Source: Planctomycetaceae bacterium (GTDB lineage: Bacteria > Planctomycetota > Planctomycetia > Pirellulales > Pirellulaceae). From it: a DNA stretch of 15,728 nt. Below are positions 6,577 to 15,017 of this stretch, one piece after another. A model generated the notes under the pieces. It had not been told where the DNA came from, searched no databases, and worked only from the letters and a program-made list of their open reading frames with translations. The DNA is taken from the NCBI GenBank assembly GCA_012965455.1, contig DTSG01000106.1, positions 1 through 15,728 of the forward strand, read 5' to 3'. Position 1 is the stretch's first letter, and each line of letters starts with the position of its first letter. The position numbers were made by a program, and so were the translations under genes.

Positions 6577-7497
6577 TTGACCCAACCAAATACAATTGTC
6601 GGTATTGGCGAAACGCTATTTGACGTGGTTGGCAATCAGAGCTCCCTTGCCGGTGCGCCTTTGAATTTCTGCGTCATGGTTAATCAGCTATTGCAGCCCA
6701 GCGGGTTCGCAACCGCAGTTGTGTCTGCCGTAGGCAATGACATACAGGGGACTGCCGCTCGACAGCAACTGGACAGCGCGTCAATAGATACTACGCACCT
6801 GCAAACACACCCCACCTTAGCAACAGGCGAGGCGCGAATTCACTTAAATGTGGACGAGGATGCTGAATGCAATTTTGAAATTTTGCCGAACGTTGCTTGG
6901 GATGACCTCCGCTGGACCGTTGCGCTACGGGAATTCACTAATCAAGTATGCTGTGTCGTCTATGGAACACTCGCGCAACGTTCCCCACAAAGCCGCCAGA
7001 CATTGCACAAGTTCCTCACTGCTTGCCCCAACGCAATTCGATTTTTTGACGTCAACCTTCGTGTGCCACACTACGATGCAGAAATAATCAGGAACGGGTG
7101 CAAATCGGCAACAATCCTAAAACTCAATTCTCATGAACTCCCAATCGTTAGCGACGCCGTAGAAATGCGCCACCACTCAGATCCGGTGGGTGGATGTATC
7201 GAGCTGCTGGAACAATTTTCGCTATACGCTGTCGTGCTGACGGCAAGTGATAAAGGGACGACGATCGTGACCGCTGATCAAACGCATGTTGGCAACGTGC
7301 CCCAAATTATCGTACAAAGCAGTGTCGGGGCCGGTGACGCCTGTACGGCGGGAATCGTAGCAGGACTGACACTGAATCTCGACTTCGATAAAGTAGTCGG
7401 ATTGGCAAACCAATTGGGCGCTCTGGTCGCAAGCAATAACGCACCAAATGTCTCAATTCCCCGCGCCCTGATCGAACCCTACATTCCGATTGATTAA
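6577..7497 (+). CDS. PfkB/ribokinase-family sugar kinase, fructokinase-like
   Basis: A cytoplasmic sugar kinase of about 306 aa, predicted to transfer phosphate from ATP to a sugar hydroxyl. The N-terminal strand VGIGETLFDVVG and AGAPLNFCVMVNQL (about 26-39) form the substrate-binding region. The second PfkB signature, SSVGAGDACTAG (248-259), carries the catalytic-base Asp254 in the GAGD anion hole. FFDVNLRVPHYD (157-168) and LKLNSHEL (181-188) are typical of fructokinase-type members. The G-G pair usual at the sugar-binding loop is AG here, and the exact sugar is not determinable from sequence. No ATG is available at the right place: the TTG at 6577 has an AGGA site and yields the family's normal length. 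It follows the peptidase gene by 43 nt on the same strand and may be in the same transcript. Confidence 0.88.
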   Translation: MTQPNTIVGIGETLFDVVGNQSSLAGAPLNFCVMVNQLLQPSGFATAVVSAVGNDIQGTAARQQLDSASIDTTHLQTHPTLATGEARIHLNVDEDAECNFEILPNVAWDDLRWTVALREFTNQVCCVVYGTLAQRSPQSRQTLHKFLTACPNAIRFFDVNLRVPHYDAEIIRNGCKSATILKLNSHELPIVSDAVEMRHHSDPVGGCIELLEQFSLYAVVLTASDKGTTIVTADQTHVGNVPQIIVQSSVGAGDACTAGIVAGLTLNLDFDKVVGLANQLGALVASNNAPNVSIPRALIEPYIPID

Positions 7498-7518
7498 TTG
7501 GCGGCAATATTTATCAAT
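7489..7518 (+). terminator. Possible weak stem-loop terminator after the sugar kinase gene
   Basis: ATTGAT (7489-7494) pairs with ATCAAT (7513-7518), and ATTG (7497-7500) pairs with CAAT (7505-7508) around a GCGG loop, with an asymmetric internal loop. T-tracts follow at 7541-7545 and 7548-7555, about 22 nt after the stem, too far for a classical intrinsic terminator. The remaining gap to msrA shows no clear promoter. Confidence 0.25.
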
Positions 7519-7623
7519 TGAGTTTCCAATCCGACGCTCGTTTTTCATTTTTTTTGTGTATCATGTACGGCAGCGACGATTATTTGCCTTATTTTCAGAT
7601 CAACTCTAGCGGATATATTATGC

Positions 7624-8157
7624 ATGGCTGAAGTAGCAGTTCTTGGTGCAGGTTGTTTTTGGTGCGTGGAAGCTGTATTCACTCAACTTAAGGGAGTGCT
7701 CGCAATTCGACCCGGTTACTGTAATGGTATTGGCGAAGATCCGACCTATGAACAAGTCTGCACAGGGAAATCCGGGCACGCCGAGGTGATCGAAATTGAA
7801 TTCGAACCGCTCACTTTGGCATATAACCATTTACTTGAAGTCTTTTTCCATTGTCACGACCCCACCACCCTGAACCAGCAAGGCAATGATCTGGGGACCC
7901 AGTATCGCAGTGGAATCTATTTCCGCGATGCCCAACAGGAAGCGGTTGCAATTCAAGTCTTAAATTCAACGGCGCAATCCAAGCTTTGGCCAAACCCTAT
8001 AGTAACCGAGATAGCCCCGCTTGCTACGTTTTATCCCGCGGAACAGTATCACCACAAATATTACGCTTCCAATCCCGTGCAACCATATTGCTCGACTGTG
8101 ATTGGACCTAAACTTGCTAAGTTACGGAAAACCCATTCACACTTATTGAAGGTTTAG
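7624..8157 (+). CDS. msrA: Peptide-methionine (S)-S-oxide reductase MsrA
   Basis: A 177-aa MsrA that reduces methionine-S-sulfoxide in damaged proteins and free methionine. No signal peptide is visible, so it acts in the cytoplasm. The active-site motif GCFWCVEAVF (10-19) carries catalytic Cys11. TYEQVCTGKSGHAEV (41-55), the HDPTTLNQQGNDLGTQYRS block (78-96) and FYPAEQYHHKYY (136-147) are canonical. Cys156 in YCSTVIGPK is positioned as a resolving cysteine for thioredoxin-dependent recycling. The usual GYxGG loop is GYCNG (31-35), and Cys14 and Cys33 make the N-terminus unusually cysteine-rich. Length is normal for a single-domain MsrA, with no MsrB fusion. The start at 7624 gives the standard N-terminus; an overlapping ATG at 7620 is out of frame. 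Only 5 nt separate its stop from the next gene. Confidence 0.95.
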   Translation: MAEVAVLGAGCFWCVEAVFTQLKGVLAIRPGYCNGIGEDPTYEQVCTGKSGHAEVIEIEFEPLTLAYNHLLEVFFHCHDPTTLNQQGNDLGTQYRSGIYFRDAQQEAVAIQVLNSTAQSKLWPNPIVTEIAPLATFYPAEQYHHKYYASNPVQPYCSTVIGPKLAKLRKTHSHLLKV

Positions 8158-8162
8158 TTTCG

Positions 8163-8831
8163 ATGAGGCGTGTGCTTTCAATTCTATTCTTGATTATCTT
8201 CGTTAATTGCAGCGGATGTGTGATACCTCAGTTTGCAAATCCCCTTTCAAAGAAAAGGGATTCAATCATCGACAATCGACTTGTCGGTCACTGGGAGTCG
8301 GTCGAAATTGACAAAAATGGTGTACAAACGCGGACTGAGCCAGATGACGTTTTCGGTCAATATATTGTCGTGGGGCGACACTCAGAAAAAAAAGATACGA
8401 TGGTGGTCGCACAAACTAAGCTAGCAGCGGACGGAACAGTGGCCCACGAATCTCGGACTGGAATTGCTACTCGCCTAGATAATGAGTACTACATTACCTG
8501 GGAGTTACAACCGGAGGAACGTGGTCCCGCCGACCGACCGCTACCGACAAACATCACATACACCATTACGACATACACTCTACAGAACAACGACACACTC
8601 TTGATAATATTCATGCTCGACCACGAACATATTATTAAAGCGGTGAAAGAGGGACGTTTAGCCGGCGTGATCGAAGAAGAGGTCATCGTTCGTAAGGGCA
8701 AAGAAGAGACCAAAATCCAGAGCGTGGTCATTGAATCGACAACAGCGGAACTGCGTGAATATTTCACCAAATTTGGTTCCGTCGCCTTTAATCGCCACGG
8801 ACCATCATACTATCGCAGAGTTGTCAAATAA
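8163..8831 (+). CDS. Putative lipoprotein of unknown function
   Basis: A 222-aa protein with a short basic start and a hydrophobic segment (LSILFLIIFV) ending in CSGC. Cys19 would be the lipidated residue. The lipobox is atypical because position -3 is Cys, not Leu, so lipid attachment is likely but not certain. After the signal comes LVGHWESVEIDKNG (about 40-53), followed by alternating strand-like segments up to residue 145, resembling the small beta-barrel or lipocalin-like folds of LVGxW proteins. A charged part (about 155-205) rich in Glu and Lys leads to the C-terminus. I do not recognise a specific family. It follows msrA by 5 nt, probably in one transcript, and converges on the sulfatase gene with 46 nt between stops. 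Confidence 0.78.
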   Translation: MRRVLSILFLIIFVNCSGCVIPQFANPLSKKRDSIIDNRLVGHWESVEIDKNGVQTRTEPDDVFGQYIVVGRHSEKKDTMVVAQTKLAADGTVAHESRTGIATRLDNEYYITWELQPEERGPADRPLPTNITYTITTYTLQNNDTLLIIFMLDHEHIIKAVKEGRLAGVIEEEVIVRKGKEETKIQSVVIESTTAELREYFTKFGSVAFNRHGPSYYRRVVK

Positions 8832-8877
8832 TGTTGTTAGTAAACTCATTGCGATTCATATAAATTTGCAAAAGTGC

Positions 8878-10338
8878 TTATCCGCCGAAGAAATCAGCTT
8901 TAAGATCTAATTTATCACCCACATCTTGTTGTAATTCCAAGAGCCTGGCAAACAGTTTCTTTTGAATCGCTAGCGTACTCTCGTCTCCGGCCAAGTCGCG
9001 TTGTTCGAGCGGGTCGGTTTCCAAATTATAGAGCCGGATTTTCTTAATCGTTGGATACAAAATCATTTTGTAACCTTTCCAGCGTACACTGCGCTGGTTT
9101 TGCAAATAGGCACCATAGATCCCGTCGTAACACGAAACTGTCTGATCGCCCTTAAGGATTGGCAGAATGCTATTAAACTCAACGTGGTCTGGTTTTTCAA
9201 CTTTCGCTAGCTCTAACGTCGTCGGCATAATATCTTGTAAATATATCTCCGTATCGACGCTAACCCCCTTCGCGACCTTAGGACCTACCACCATGAACGG
9301 AACTCGCACACTGTGGTCATACATATTTTGTTTACCCATCAATCCGTGGTGACCTACTGCAAGCCCATGATCGGCGGTGAAAAAGATGTAAGTGTTCCGT
9401 TGTTGTTTGGTCGCATGCAAATGATCTAGAATACGTCCAATCTGGTGGTCCATGTGCGTGATAATCGCGTAATATTCTTGGCGATTTACCTTGACCGAAT
9501 ATTCAGTTCGGGGAAAGGGTGCAAGTTTTTCGTCACGCAATCCTCGCCCAGTGGCGGCCGCGGCGTTATAGGGATATTCCTCGAGAAAATTCTCCGGAAC
9601 CTCAATGTCGTCCAACGGATAACGATCGACGTATTCCTTGGGAGACTGACGAGGGTCATGTGGCGCGTTAAAGGCAACATACATGAAAAACGGCTTGTCA
9701 TCCTGCTTAGCCTGATCCAAAAATCCGATCGCGTCGTCAGCAACCACTTCGCTCCAATGTTTACCACCGGCCCAATAACCGCCCCATTTCGGATCGTCGG
9801 GCAGCCAACGCTGGTCATTTGCATTGAGCGGCCGATTATACCCCTCGGGAACTTGCTGAGGCATTCCCCCCCTAACAAATCCGGTGGTGTCAAACGCTTT
9901 CCTGGCGTCAGCCCGCACGTGCCATTTTCCCGACATGTAAGTGTGATAGCCAGCCTTCTTCATATATTCAGACCAGAACCGTCCCTCTTGTCGTTCCTTT
10001 TCAGTCTCCCTATAAATCGAATTGGCGTGCCAAATAAACCGGCCTGTGTTGAGCATGCAGCGACTTGCCACGCACACGGCGCCACTCCAACTTCCCATGT
10101 TATAGGCATGAGTAAACGTGGTGCCTTGGGCGACCAATTTATCTAGGTTTGGAGTCTCTATTTCAGTATGACCAAATGCCCCGATCGTCTCAAAACATTG
10201 GTCATCGGCAAAAACAAAGAGAATATTGGGTTGTTCAGCGCTGCGACTAACAACCACCATGAATAGCCACAAACCAAGAACACTTGCCACTTGCATGATA
10301 GTTTTCAACACAGCACTCCTTTTAACAGCAACGACCAT
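8878..10338 (-). CDS. Formylglycine-dependent sulfatase (type I, alkaline-phosphatase superfamily)
   Basis: An exported sulfatase of about 486 aa that hydrolyses sulfate esters, most likely on a sulfated sugar or polysaccharide. A Sec signal (hydrophobic core about 18-30, end near SRSAEQ) precedes the catalytic domain. The first metal ligands are in FVFADDQ (DD at 45-46). The maturation motif is CVASR (89-93), whose Cys is converted to formylglycine by a sulfatase-maturing enzyme not in this window. GKWH (137-140), NAPHDP (His227), TADHG (Asp323, His324) and GKQNMYDHSVRVPF (Lys336) complete the active site. The C-terminal domain has RLYNLETDPLEQRDLAGD, typical of planctomycete sulfatases. The frame is open to 10380, against the DUF1501 stop. 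I use ATG 10338 (GGACGG upstream), but GTG 10311 or TTG 10308 behind a perfect AGGAG (10320-10316) are strong alternatives and keep the signal peptide. Exact substrate not assignable. Confidence 0.92.
   Translation of the reverse strand: MVVAVKRSAVLKTIMQVASVLGLWLFMVVVSRSAEQPNILFVFADDQCFETIGAFGHTEIETPNLDKLVAQGTTFTHAYNMGSWSGAVCVASRCMLNTGRFIWHANSIYRETEKERQEGRFWSEYMKKAGYHTYMSGKWHVRADARKAFDTTGFVRGGMPQQVPEGYNRPLNANDQRWLPDDPKWGGYWAGGKHWSEVVADDAIGFLDQAKQDDKPFFMYVAFNAPHDPRQSPKEYVDRYPLDDIEVPENFLEEYPYNAAAATGRGLRDEKLAPFPRTEYSVKVNRQEYYAIITHMDHQIGRILDHLHATKQQRNTYIFFTADHGLAVGHHGLMGKQNMYDHSVRVPFMVVGPKVAKGVSVDTEIYLQDIMPTTLELAKVEKPDHVEFNSILPILKGDQTVSCYDGIYGAYLQNQRSVRWKGYKMILYPTIKKIRLYNLETDPLEQRDLAGDESTLAIQKKLFARLLELQQDVGDKLDLKADFFGG
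10316..10320 (-). promoter_or_regulatory. AGGAG that may set a non-ATG start for the sulfatase
   Basis: On the minus strand AGGAG (10320-10316) precedes an in-frame GTG at 10311 by 4 nt and a TTG at 10308 by 7 nt. Either would give a compact signal peptide beginning (M)LKTIMQ or (M)KTIMQ. The ATG at 10338 has only GGACGG. Confidence 0.4.
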
Positions 10339-10380
10339 AGTAAGCCGTCCCTTGACGACTCGCGATATAAGATGATGCAA

Positions 10381-11658
10381 CTATGCTAACAAATCCGCGA
10401 TCGGAGTTCCACCATTAGAGATGTTGAATGGTCGACCGGTTGGTGAGAATATTTCCTCATCGTGCTGCAAGCCCATTGCCGCAGCGATTGTAGCGTTGAA
10501 GTCCTGCACGCTTACGTTTTGGTCCTCAACATAGAATCCATCCTCATCGCTCATGCCATAAACTTGGCCCGTTTTAATACCACCACCAATTAGCAATGTC
10601 GAGAATGCCGCCGGATGATGATCGCGACCGGCATTGACATTAATTTTGGGAGTGCGGCCAAATTCTGTTGCCAGGACAATCAACGTCGATTCGAGACGGC
10701 CGCGTTGTTTAAGGTCCTCGATCAACGAACTCAGAGCATTGTCAAGTTCCGCGCCCTTATTTGTGATAGCATCGTTCAAACCGCGATGCATGTCCCAACC
10801 ACCCGTGGTAACCTCGACAAATCGAACTCCATTCTCGATCAGGCGACGAGCAAGAAGACAGCCTTGTCCAAATCGATTTTTACCATACTTCTCCTTGACC
10901 GAGTCTTTCTCTGCGGTGATGTCGAACGCCTTAATGGCATCACTCCGCAATAGACCAACCGCTTCACGGTATAAATCATCGTAACCATTCACGTGGGAAT
11001 TGTCCTGTGCCCGAGAACGAAACCCCTTATCAAACGTTTGCGACAGACCTAAACGCCGACTAAAATGAAAGTCCTCTAAGTACTTTGGCATTTTTGTGTT
11101 TTCGAGGCCCTTGTTTGGATCGCCAATTGGCACGGGTGCGAACTTTGCGCCCAAGTAACCCGGACCCCCACCTTTGCCACCGATATTCACGCTAGCAGGT
11201 AACGCCTGACTGATGCGACCATCAAGCCGTTGAATCCATGGGCCCAGACCGGGATGGTTAGTAGTAGCAATTTCATCATAACTCGTGCGGAGTAGGTATT
11301 GTGCGGGTCCGTGTGCACCCGTTTCCTGATACATTCCCCGAACCACCGCCAATTCGTTGGCCATATTTGCTAGCTTAGGTAGGTGTTGACCAAATTGAAC
11401 GCCACTAATTTTCGTACTGATGGCCTGCGTATCTCCCTGCACGCTACTTCCCGGTTTGGGATCAAACGTATCAAGATGGCTCATAGCGCCGGTCATAAAC
11501 AAATAGATAATCTGTTTCGCCGGTGCGGTTGCCTTGATTTTATCGTCATCGATGCCCAGTGTTAAGTCAGTGAGAGCCGTCACGCCCAGTAGCGAAGTAG
11601 CCATCTGAGCCATAAATCGTCTGCGAGCACAACCATCTAACGTTTTTACATCTACCAT
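10381..11658 (-). CDS. DUF1501 family protein, Tat-exported
   Basis: A 425-aa DUF1501 protein, a family abundant in Planctomycetes, of undetermined biochemical function and structurally related to the sulfatase/alkaline-phosphatase fold. ARRRFMAQMATSLLGVTAL (11-29) is a twin-arginine signal, so it is exported folded. Family landmarks are LFMTGAMSHLDTFDPKP, the VRGMYQETGAHGPAQYLLRT region, GGWDMH, and the C-terminal TEFGRTP followed by GRDHHPAAF and LLIGGGIKTGQVYG. ATG 11658 is preferred over the GTG at 11691: an AGG (11667-11665) sits 6 nt upstream and the Tat motif is then correctly near the N-terminus. Its stop is next to the sulfatase frame, and 57 nt separate its ATG from the stop of the DUF1549 gene, so the three form one likely operon. 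It probably works with those neighbours on surface-associated sulfated substrate. Confidence 0.93.
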   Translation of the reverse strand: MVDVKTLDGCARRRFMAQMATSLLGVTALTDLTLGIDDDKIKATAPAKQIIYLFMTGAMSHLDTFDPKPGSSVQGDTQAISTKISGVQFGQHLPKLANMANELAVVRGMYQETGAHGPAQYLLRTSYDEIATTNHPGLGPWIQRLDGRISQALPASVNIGGKGGGPGYLGAKFAPVPIGDPNKGLENTKMPKYLEDFHFSRRLGLSQTFDKGFRSRAQDNSHVNGYDDLYREAVGLLRSDAIKAFDITAEKDSVKEKYGKNRFGQGCLLARRLIENGVRFVEVTTGGWDMHRGLNDAITNKGAELDNALSSLIEDLKQRGRLESTLIVLATEFGRTPKINVNAGRDHHPAAFSTLLIGGGIKTGQVYGMSDEDGFYVEDQNVSVQDFNATIAAAMGLQHDEEIFSPTGRPFNISNGGTPIADLLA

Positions 11659-11715
11659 TGGTAACCTATCCTTACGACTATTTGATAGCACGTTAAACGC
11701 GCTAAGTACCGATCC

Positions 11716-13644
11716 CTATTGTACGTATATAAATTCACGCGTATTCAATAACGCCCAAATAACATTCCCTAATCCAGCGGGCCCATAGTCCCGAACTTCT
11801 TTGTAACTGGCTCCGCGTTCTTCCTCGGTCGGCATTCGCCCTAAGATACTCAAGAACACCACCGTCAGGCGATTAGATTCGGCCGTGCCCATCACTTCTC
11901 GATGGACAACCGAACCGGATTCTAGCATCATGTGCGTAATGGGACCATTGAAAAGGGCTAGCAGCTGAGGAACAGTACCTTCGACAGTGCCGTCCCCGAT
12001 AATTTCGCGATCACTTTGACCGAATTGACGCAAAAAATGAGAAGCCGGCAATGGCTGTGGCAACTCGGAAGCACGCCGCAACACTAATCCCTGATAACTA
12101 TGCTTGCGGTCATGGGTCCGTTTGTTGGCCTCCGCTTTGCTAATATCATCGATCTTTAAGTTGATTTCAAAGATGGTCAATCCAGGGTCAGCATCAATTG
12201 CCTTGATATACTCTTTATCATCCGGACGTAAAAAGTAATCGATATTGTTGAAGGTTAGCGTTAAAACGCTGTCCCATATCTGCTCCGCCGTCATCCGCCG
12301 CAGAATCGGCCCTTCAAAGAAGTAATCGTCTACCGCGTTAACGTCATCATAGGTCACTTGCCGCTGATAAGCTTCAGTGTTGTAAATGACCCGCATGAAC
12401 TCCTTGATATCGAACTTCACGCGTCGCATTTCCCTCACCAACGCGTCCAACAACTCAGGATTGGAAACATGCGTGTCATCCATTATATCGTCCACGGGTT
12501 CAAACACTCCCCGACCAAACGCTCGCTTCCACATTCGATTTGCGATCGTCATAGCAAAACGCTGATTGTCAGTAGAAGTCATCCAATGGGCAAATAAGTC
12601 GCGGCGATCAGAATCGGGGGCCATCGTTGGAATCGAACCGAATAGGATTTTTGCGGTTACCAATTCACCAGGCTTAGCATCGTCATAAGCGTAGTCATGA
12701 GGAAATTTAAGTTTGGTGGCAGTTACATTTACCGTATAGCGATTGTACCGTTCAATCCGCCGCATCAGATTTGCCTCCCGCGAACGATCGCCAACCTCCG
12801 TAATAGCCGCTTTCATATTCTTTTGAGCATACGTCGCTCGTGCACCGGACGTCTTAATCCCAGCTTCAAACGCAGCCAATTGATAAAATTCCTTCTGTGT
12901 CCATTTATCAAATGGATGATCGTGACATTGAGCGCAACCAATACGAGTTCCTAAGAAAATGCGGATTGTATTATTCAAATTGTCTAACGGCATGCCGATG
13001 TCGCGCAATTTGTAACCGGTGGCAGGGCTATGCCATACCTTCCCCTCAGCCGACAACATTTCGCGAACAAATTCATCATAGGGAAGATTGTCGCGTAACG
13101 ACTTTTTCACCCAATCAGCCCAGGGGCGAATATATGTGTTTCCCGTCGAGCGGTCAACGATTCGCAAAGTGTCAGCCCAATAGTTATACAAATGACTTGC
13201 GTAGCCAGGTTGCCCTAGCAAATAGTCAATCAGCACTTCGCGTTTATTGGATTGCTTAGAAGTAATAAACAGATACGCTTCACGACCGGTCGGAATCGTG
13301 CCCGTTATATCTAAATACGCCCGACGAACGAATTGGCCGTCGCTACTAGGTCCGTTTGGCTCGATCCCTTCCGCGGCTAATCTTTTATCTATAATTTTAT
13401 CAATCCGCATCGTCGCCAATCGCATTTTGCCGAGCTGACTGGAATCAACCTTGTCCATCTCAAATGGCAACGCCGTCGGGTCTTCCTGATGCGGAAGTTT
13501 TGTTTTGATTTCATTAGCGCGAGGTTTAGTGGGTGCCTTTTTCCGTACTGTTCCGTTGTTCGGCTGAGCGGACGAAAACTGGCATAAGGACAGGCAGAGA
13601 ATACCTACTAACGCCAACGCTGATACAGATTGTCTTTTAAGCAT
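11716..13644 (-). CDS. DUF1549/DUF1553 planctomycete exported protein
   Basis: A 642-aa exported protein combining DUF1549 and DUF1553, a pairing specific to Planctomycetes and relatives. A Sec signal occupies residues 1-26 (ALALVGILCLSLCQFSSA, cut before QPNN). DUF1549 spans about 75-270, including RRAYLDITGTIPTGRE (107-122) and the heme-like IGCAQCHDHPFDKW (235-248). The CxxCH could bind heme c or a metal, with Cys237, Cys240 and His241. DUF1553 covers about 350-635, with FAMTIANRMWKRAFGRGV, LLDALVREM and RRMTAEQIWDS. The cytochrome-c PSCyt1 domain found in larger relatives is missing, so this is the short form. ATG 13644 is chosen over a GTG at 13656. It is the first gene of the unit with DUF1501 and the sulfatase. 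Function unknown; a role in extracellular polysaccharide handling is inferred from context. Confidence 0.92.
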   Translation of the reverse strand: MLKRQSVSALALVGILCLSLCQFSSAQPNNGTVRKKAPTKPRANEIKTKLPHQEDPTALPFEMDKVDSSQLGKMRLATMRIDKIIDKRLAAEGIEPNGPSSDGQFVRRAYLDITGTIPTGREAYLFITSKQSNKREVLIDYLLGQPGYASHLYNYWADTLRIVDRSTGNTYIRPWADWVKKSLRDNLPYDEFVREMLSAEGKVWHSPATGYKLRDIGMPLDNLNNTIRIFLGTRIGCAQCHDHPFDKWTQKEFYQLAAFEAGIKTSGARATYAQKNMKAAITEVGDRSREANLMRRIERYNRYTVNVTATKLKFPHDYAYDDAKPGELVTAKILFGSIPTMAPDSDRRDLFAHWMTSTDNQRFAMTIANRMWKRAFGRGVFEPVDDIMDDTHVSNPELLDALVREMRRVKFDIKEFMRVIYNTEAYQRQVTYDDVNAVDDYFFEGPILRRMTAEQIWDSVLTLTFNNIDYFLRPDDKEYIKAIDADPGLTIFEINLKIDDISKAEANKRTHDRKHSYQGLVLRRASELPQPLPASHFLRQFGQSDREIIGDGTVEGTVPQLLALFNGPITHMMLESGSVVHREVMGTAESNRLTVVFLSILGRMPTEEERGASYKEVRDYGPAGLGNVIWALLNTREFIYVQ

Positions 13645-13664
13645 AAATAGTCTCACGAACTGTC

Positions 13665-13694
13665 TAGATGTTAATATCCGAAAGTGAACATCTA
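13665..13694. repeat. 8-bp inverted repeat in the leader of the DUF1549-DUF1501-sulfatase unit
   Basis: TAGATGTT (13665-13672) and AACATCTA (13687-13694) are exact reverse complements with a 14-nt spacer. The element lies 21 nt upstream of the start at 13644. It could be an operator or a leader hairpin. On the minus strand a TTGACA lies at 13772-13767, but no matching -10 box is found at 16-18 nt. Confidence 0.35.
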
Positions 13695-13803
13695 ATTATT
13701 GCACTTTGTGCTAGTTGTTGCAATCTATATATCCCTCCAACCGGTCAAATTGCTACGAAATAGTCTTGTCAACAGCTCTAAATTAATCGGAGTATGCATA
13801 AGT

Positions 13804-14928
13804 TTACAAAGCGCCCTTGAGAAACGTCTGTAGGTTTTCAAGTGTTAACGTCCGCGGATTCGTGAATCCGCAGTGATCCAGCAGCGCACCCTCAGCAATG
13901 CCATCAAGGTCACCAGCGTCAACTCCCATCCCGCCCAGATTTGGCGGCAATCCAATCCTATGATTCAAGGCGGAAAAAGCATCAGCTAATGCATCTGCCC
14001 CCGAAGAAATACCTAACGTTGCGGAAATAGTTTCCATTTCATTTCGAGCGCTGTCTAGGTTAAAGCGAATTGCGTGCGGAATAAAAACTGCATTGAGCGT
14101 TCCGTGATGAAGTCCCTTATGCCGCAACGCCCCGAGAGGATGGCTGACCGCGTGAATAACACCTAACCCTTTCTGAAATGACAAGGCGCCTTGCATCGCG
14201 CACATCATCATCTCCGACCTCGCCGCAATATTGTGTCCATCGTCGACGACGGCTTTGATGTTCGCCCAGCCACGACGTAGACCGTCAATGGCGATAGCTC
14301 CAGCGACGGGGTTAAAGACATTGCTGCAGTAGGTTTCCAAGCAATGCGAAAGTGCGTCCATTCCCGTTGCAGCTGTAAGTAGCGGTGGCAGTTCTAAAGT
14401 CAGCTCTGGATCGACGATCGACCATTTGGGAATAATGTGTGGGCTTATAATTGCCAACTTGCGTCCACTCTCCATGCTGATTAATGCACCACGCCCAACT
14501 TCCGAACCGGTTCCTGCCGTGGTCGGAATCGCGATAATTGGTGTTACTGCTGACGTAACCTTTTCCAAACCCCCGTAAATAAAGGCAGTATCCTCCAACG
14601 CGAGCTGGTGGGTGGCCAGAATTCCAATTCCCTTAGCCGCATCCATCGGAGAACCACCTCCCAACGCGATAATGCCATCGCACGCTTCACCTTGGTATGC
14701 TTCAACTCCCCGCAATACGGAGGCTTCCGTAGGGTTAGTTTCAATGTCAGCAAAAACCACTGGCTTGTTCATTTTCAAACGCTCAACAAATCCTCGTTCT
14801 AACAAACCGCCATCAGTTACGACCATCGGTCGCTGCATGCCAACACGTTGAATTACTTCAGGTAAGTCCGCTAACGAACCAGCGCCGAACTGAACTTTCG
14901 TAAGATAACTGATCGTGGGGTATTGCAT
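13804..14928 (-). CDS. Iron-containing (group III) alcohol dehydrogenase
   Basis: A 374-aa NAD(P)-dependent Fe-type alcohol dehydrogenase, interconverting an alcohol and its aldehyde or ketone in the cytoplasm. The N-terminal nucleotide-binding domain has the GGGSPMDAAKG motif (90-100) and IPTTAGTGSEV (134-144). The metal ligands are Asp191 and His195 (GMDALSHCLE), His259 (VIHAVSHPLG) and His275 (HHGTLNA), following the Asp/His/His/His pattern of FucO. The length is the family norm (about 380). The frame is open to 14961, but ATG 14928 has GGAG (14938-14935) 6 nt upstream and gives the proper N-terminus. The substrate is not determinable; this family includes methanol, 1,3-propanediol, lactaldehyde and butanol dehydrogenases. 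It is divergent from the OsmC/VOC genes across an 89-nt gap, suggesting shared control of carbonyl detoxification. Confidence 0.92.
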   Translation of the reverse strand: MQYPTISYLTKVQFGAGSLADLPEVIQRVGMQRPMVVTDGGLLERGFVERLKMNKPVVFADIETNPTEASVLRGVEAYQGEACDGIIALGGGSPMDAAKGIGILATHQLALEDTAFIYGGLEKVTSAVTPIIAIPTTAGTGSEVGRGALISMESGRKLAIISPHIIPKWSIVDPELTLELPPLLTAATGMDALSHCLETYCSNVFNPVAGAIAIDGLRRGWANIKAVVDDGHNIAARSEMMMCAMQGALSFQKGLGVIHAVSHPLGALRHKGLHHGTLNAVFIPHAIRFNLDSARNEMETISATLGISSGADALADAFSALNHRIGLPPNLGGMGVDAGDLDGIAEGALLDHCGFTNPRTLTLENLQTFLKGAL

Positions 14929-14934
14929 AACTCG

Positions 14935-14938
14935 CTCC
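14935..14938 (-). promoter_or_regulatory. Ribosome binding site for the alcohol dehydrogenase
   Basis: GGAG on the minus strand (14938-14935), 6 nt before ATG 14928, settles this start over the longer frame beginning at 14961. Confidence 0.7.
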
Positions 14939-15017
14939 AAACATGGTACTAATCCAACCAAACGTTTCCCGTATTATCCCACAATTCGGCTCTTGTAAAA
15001 GGACACCGTGGCAATCA

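Noticed and set aside
9445..10146. 233-aa open frame on the plus strand inside the sulfatase gene
   Set aside because: It is antisense to a sulfatase with all catalytic motifs in place, has no recognisable domain, and no ribosome binding site was evident.
13744..13772. TTGACA (minus strand) as a sigma70 promoter for the DUF1549 unit
   Set aside because: The hexamer is perfect, but the sequence 16-18 nt downstream is TTTGAC/TTGACC, not a -10 box, so a promoter cannot be supported.
14943..15017. Upstream extension of the OsmC-family protein
   Set aside because: It has no similarity to the family N-terminus, no ribosome binding site, and overlaps the divergent leader region including the ADH upstream sequence.
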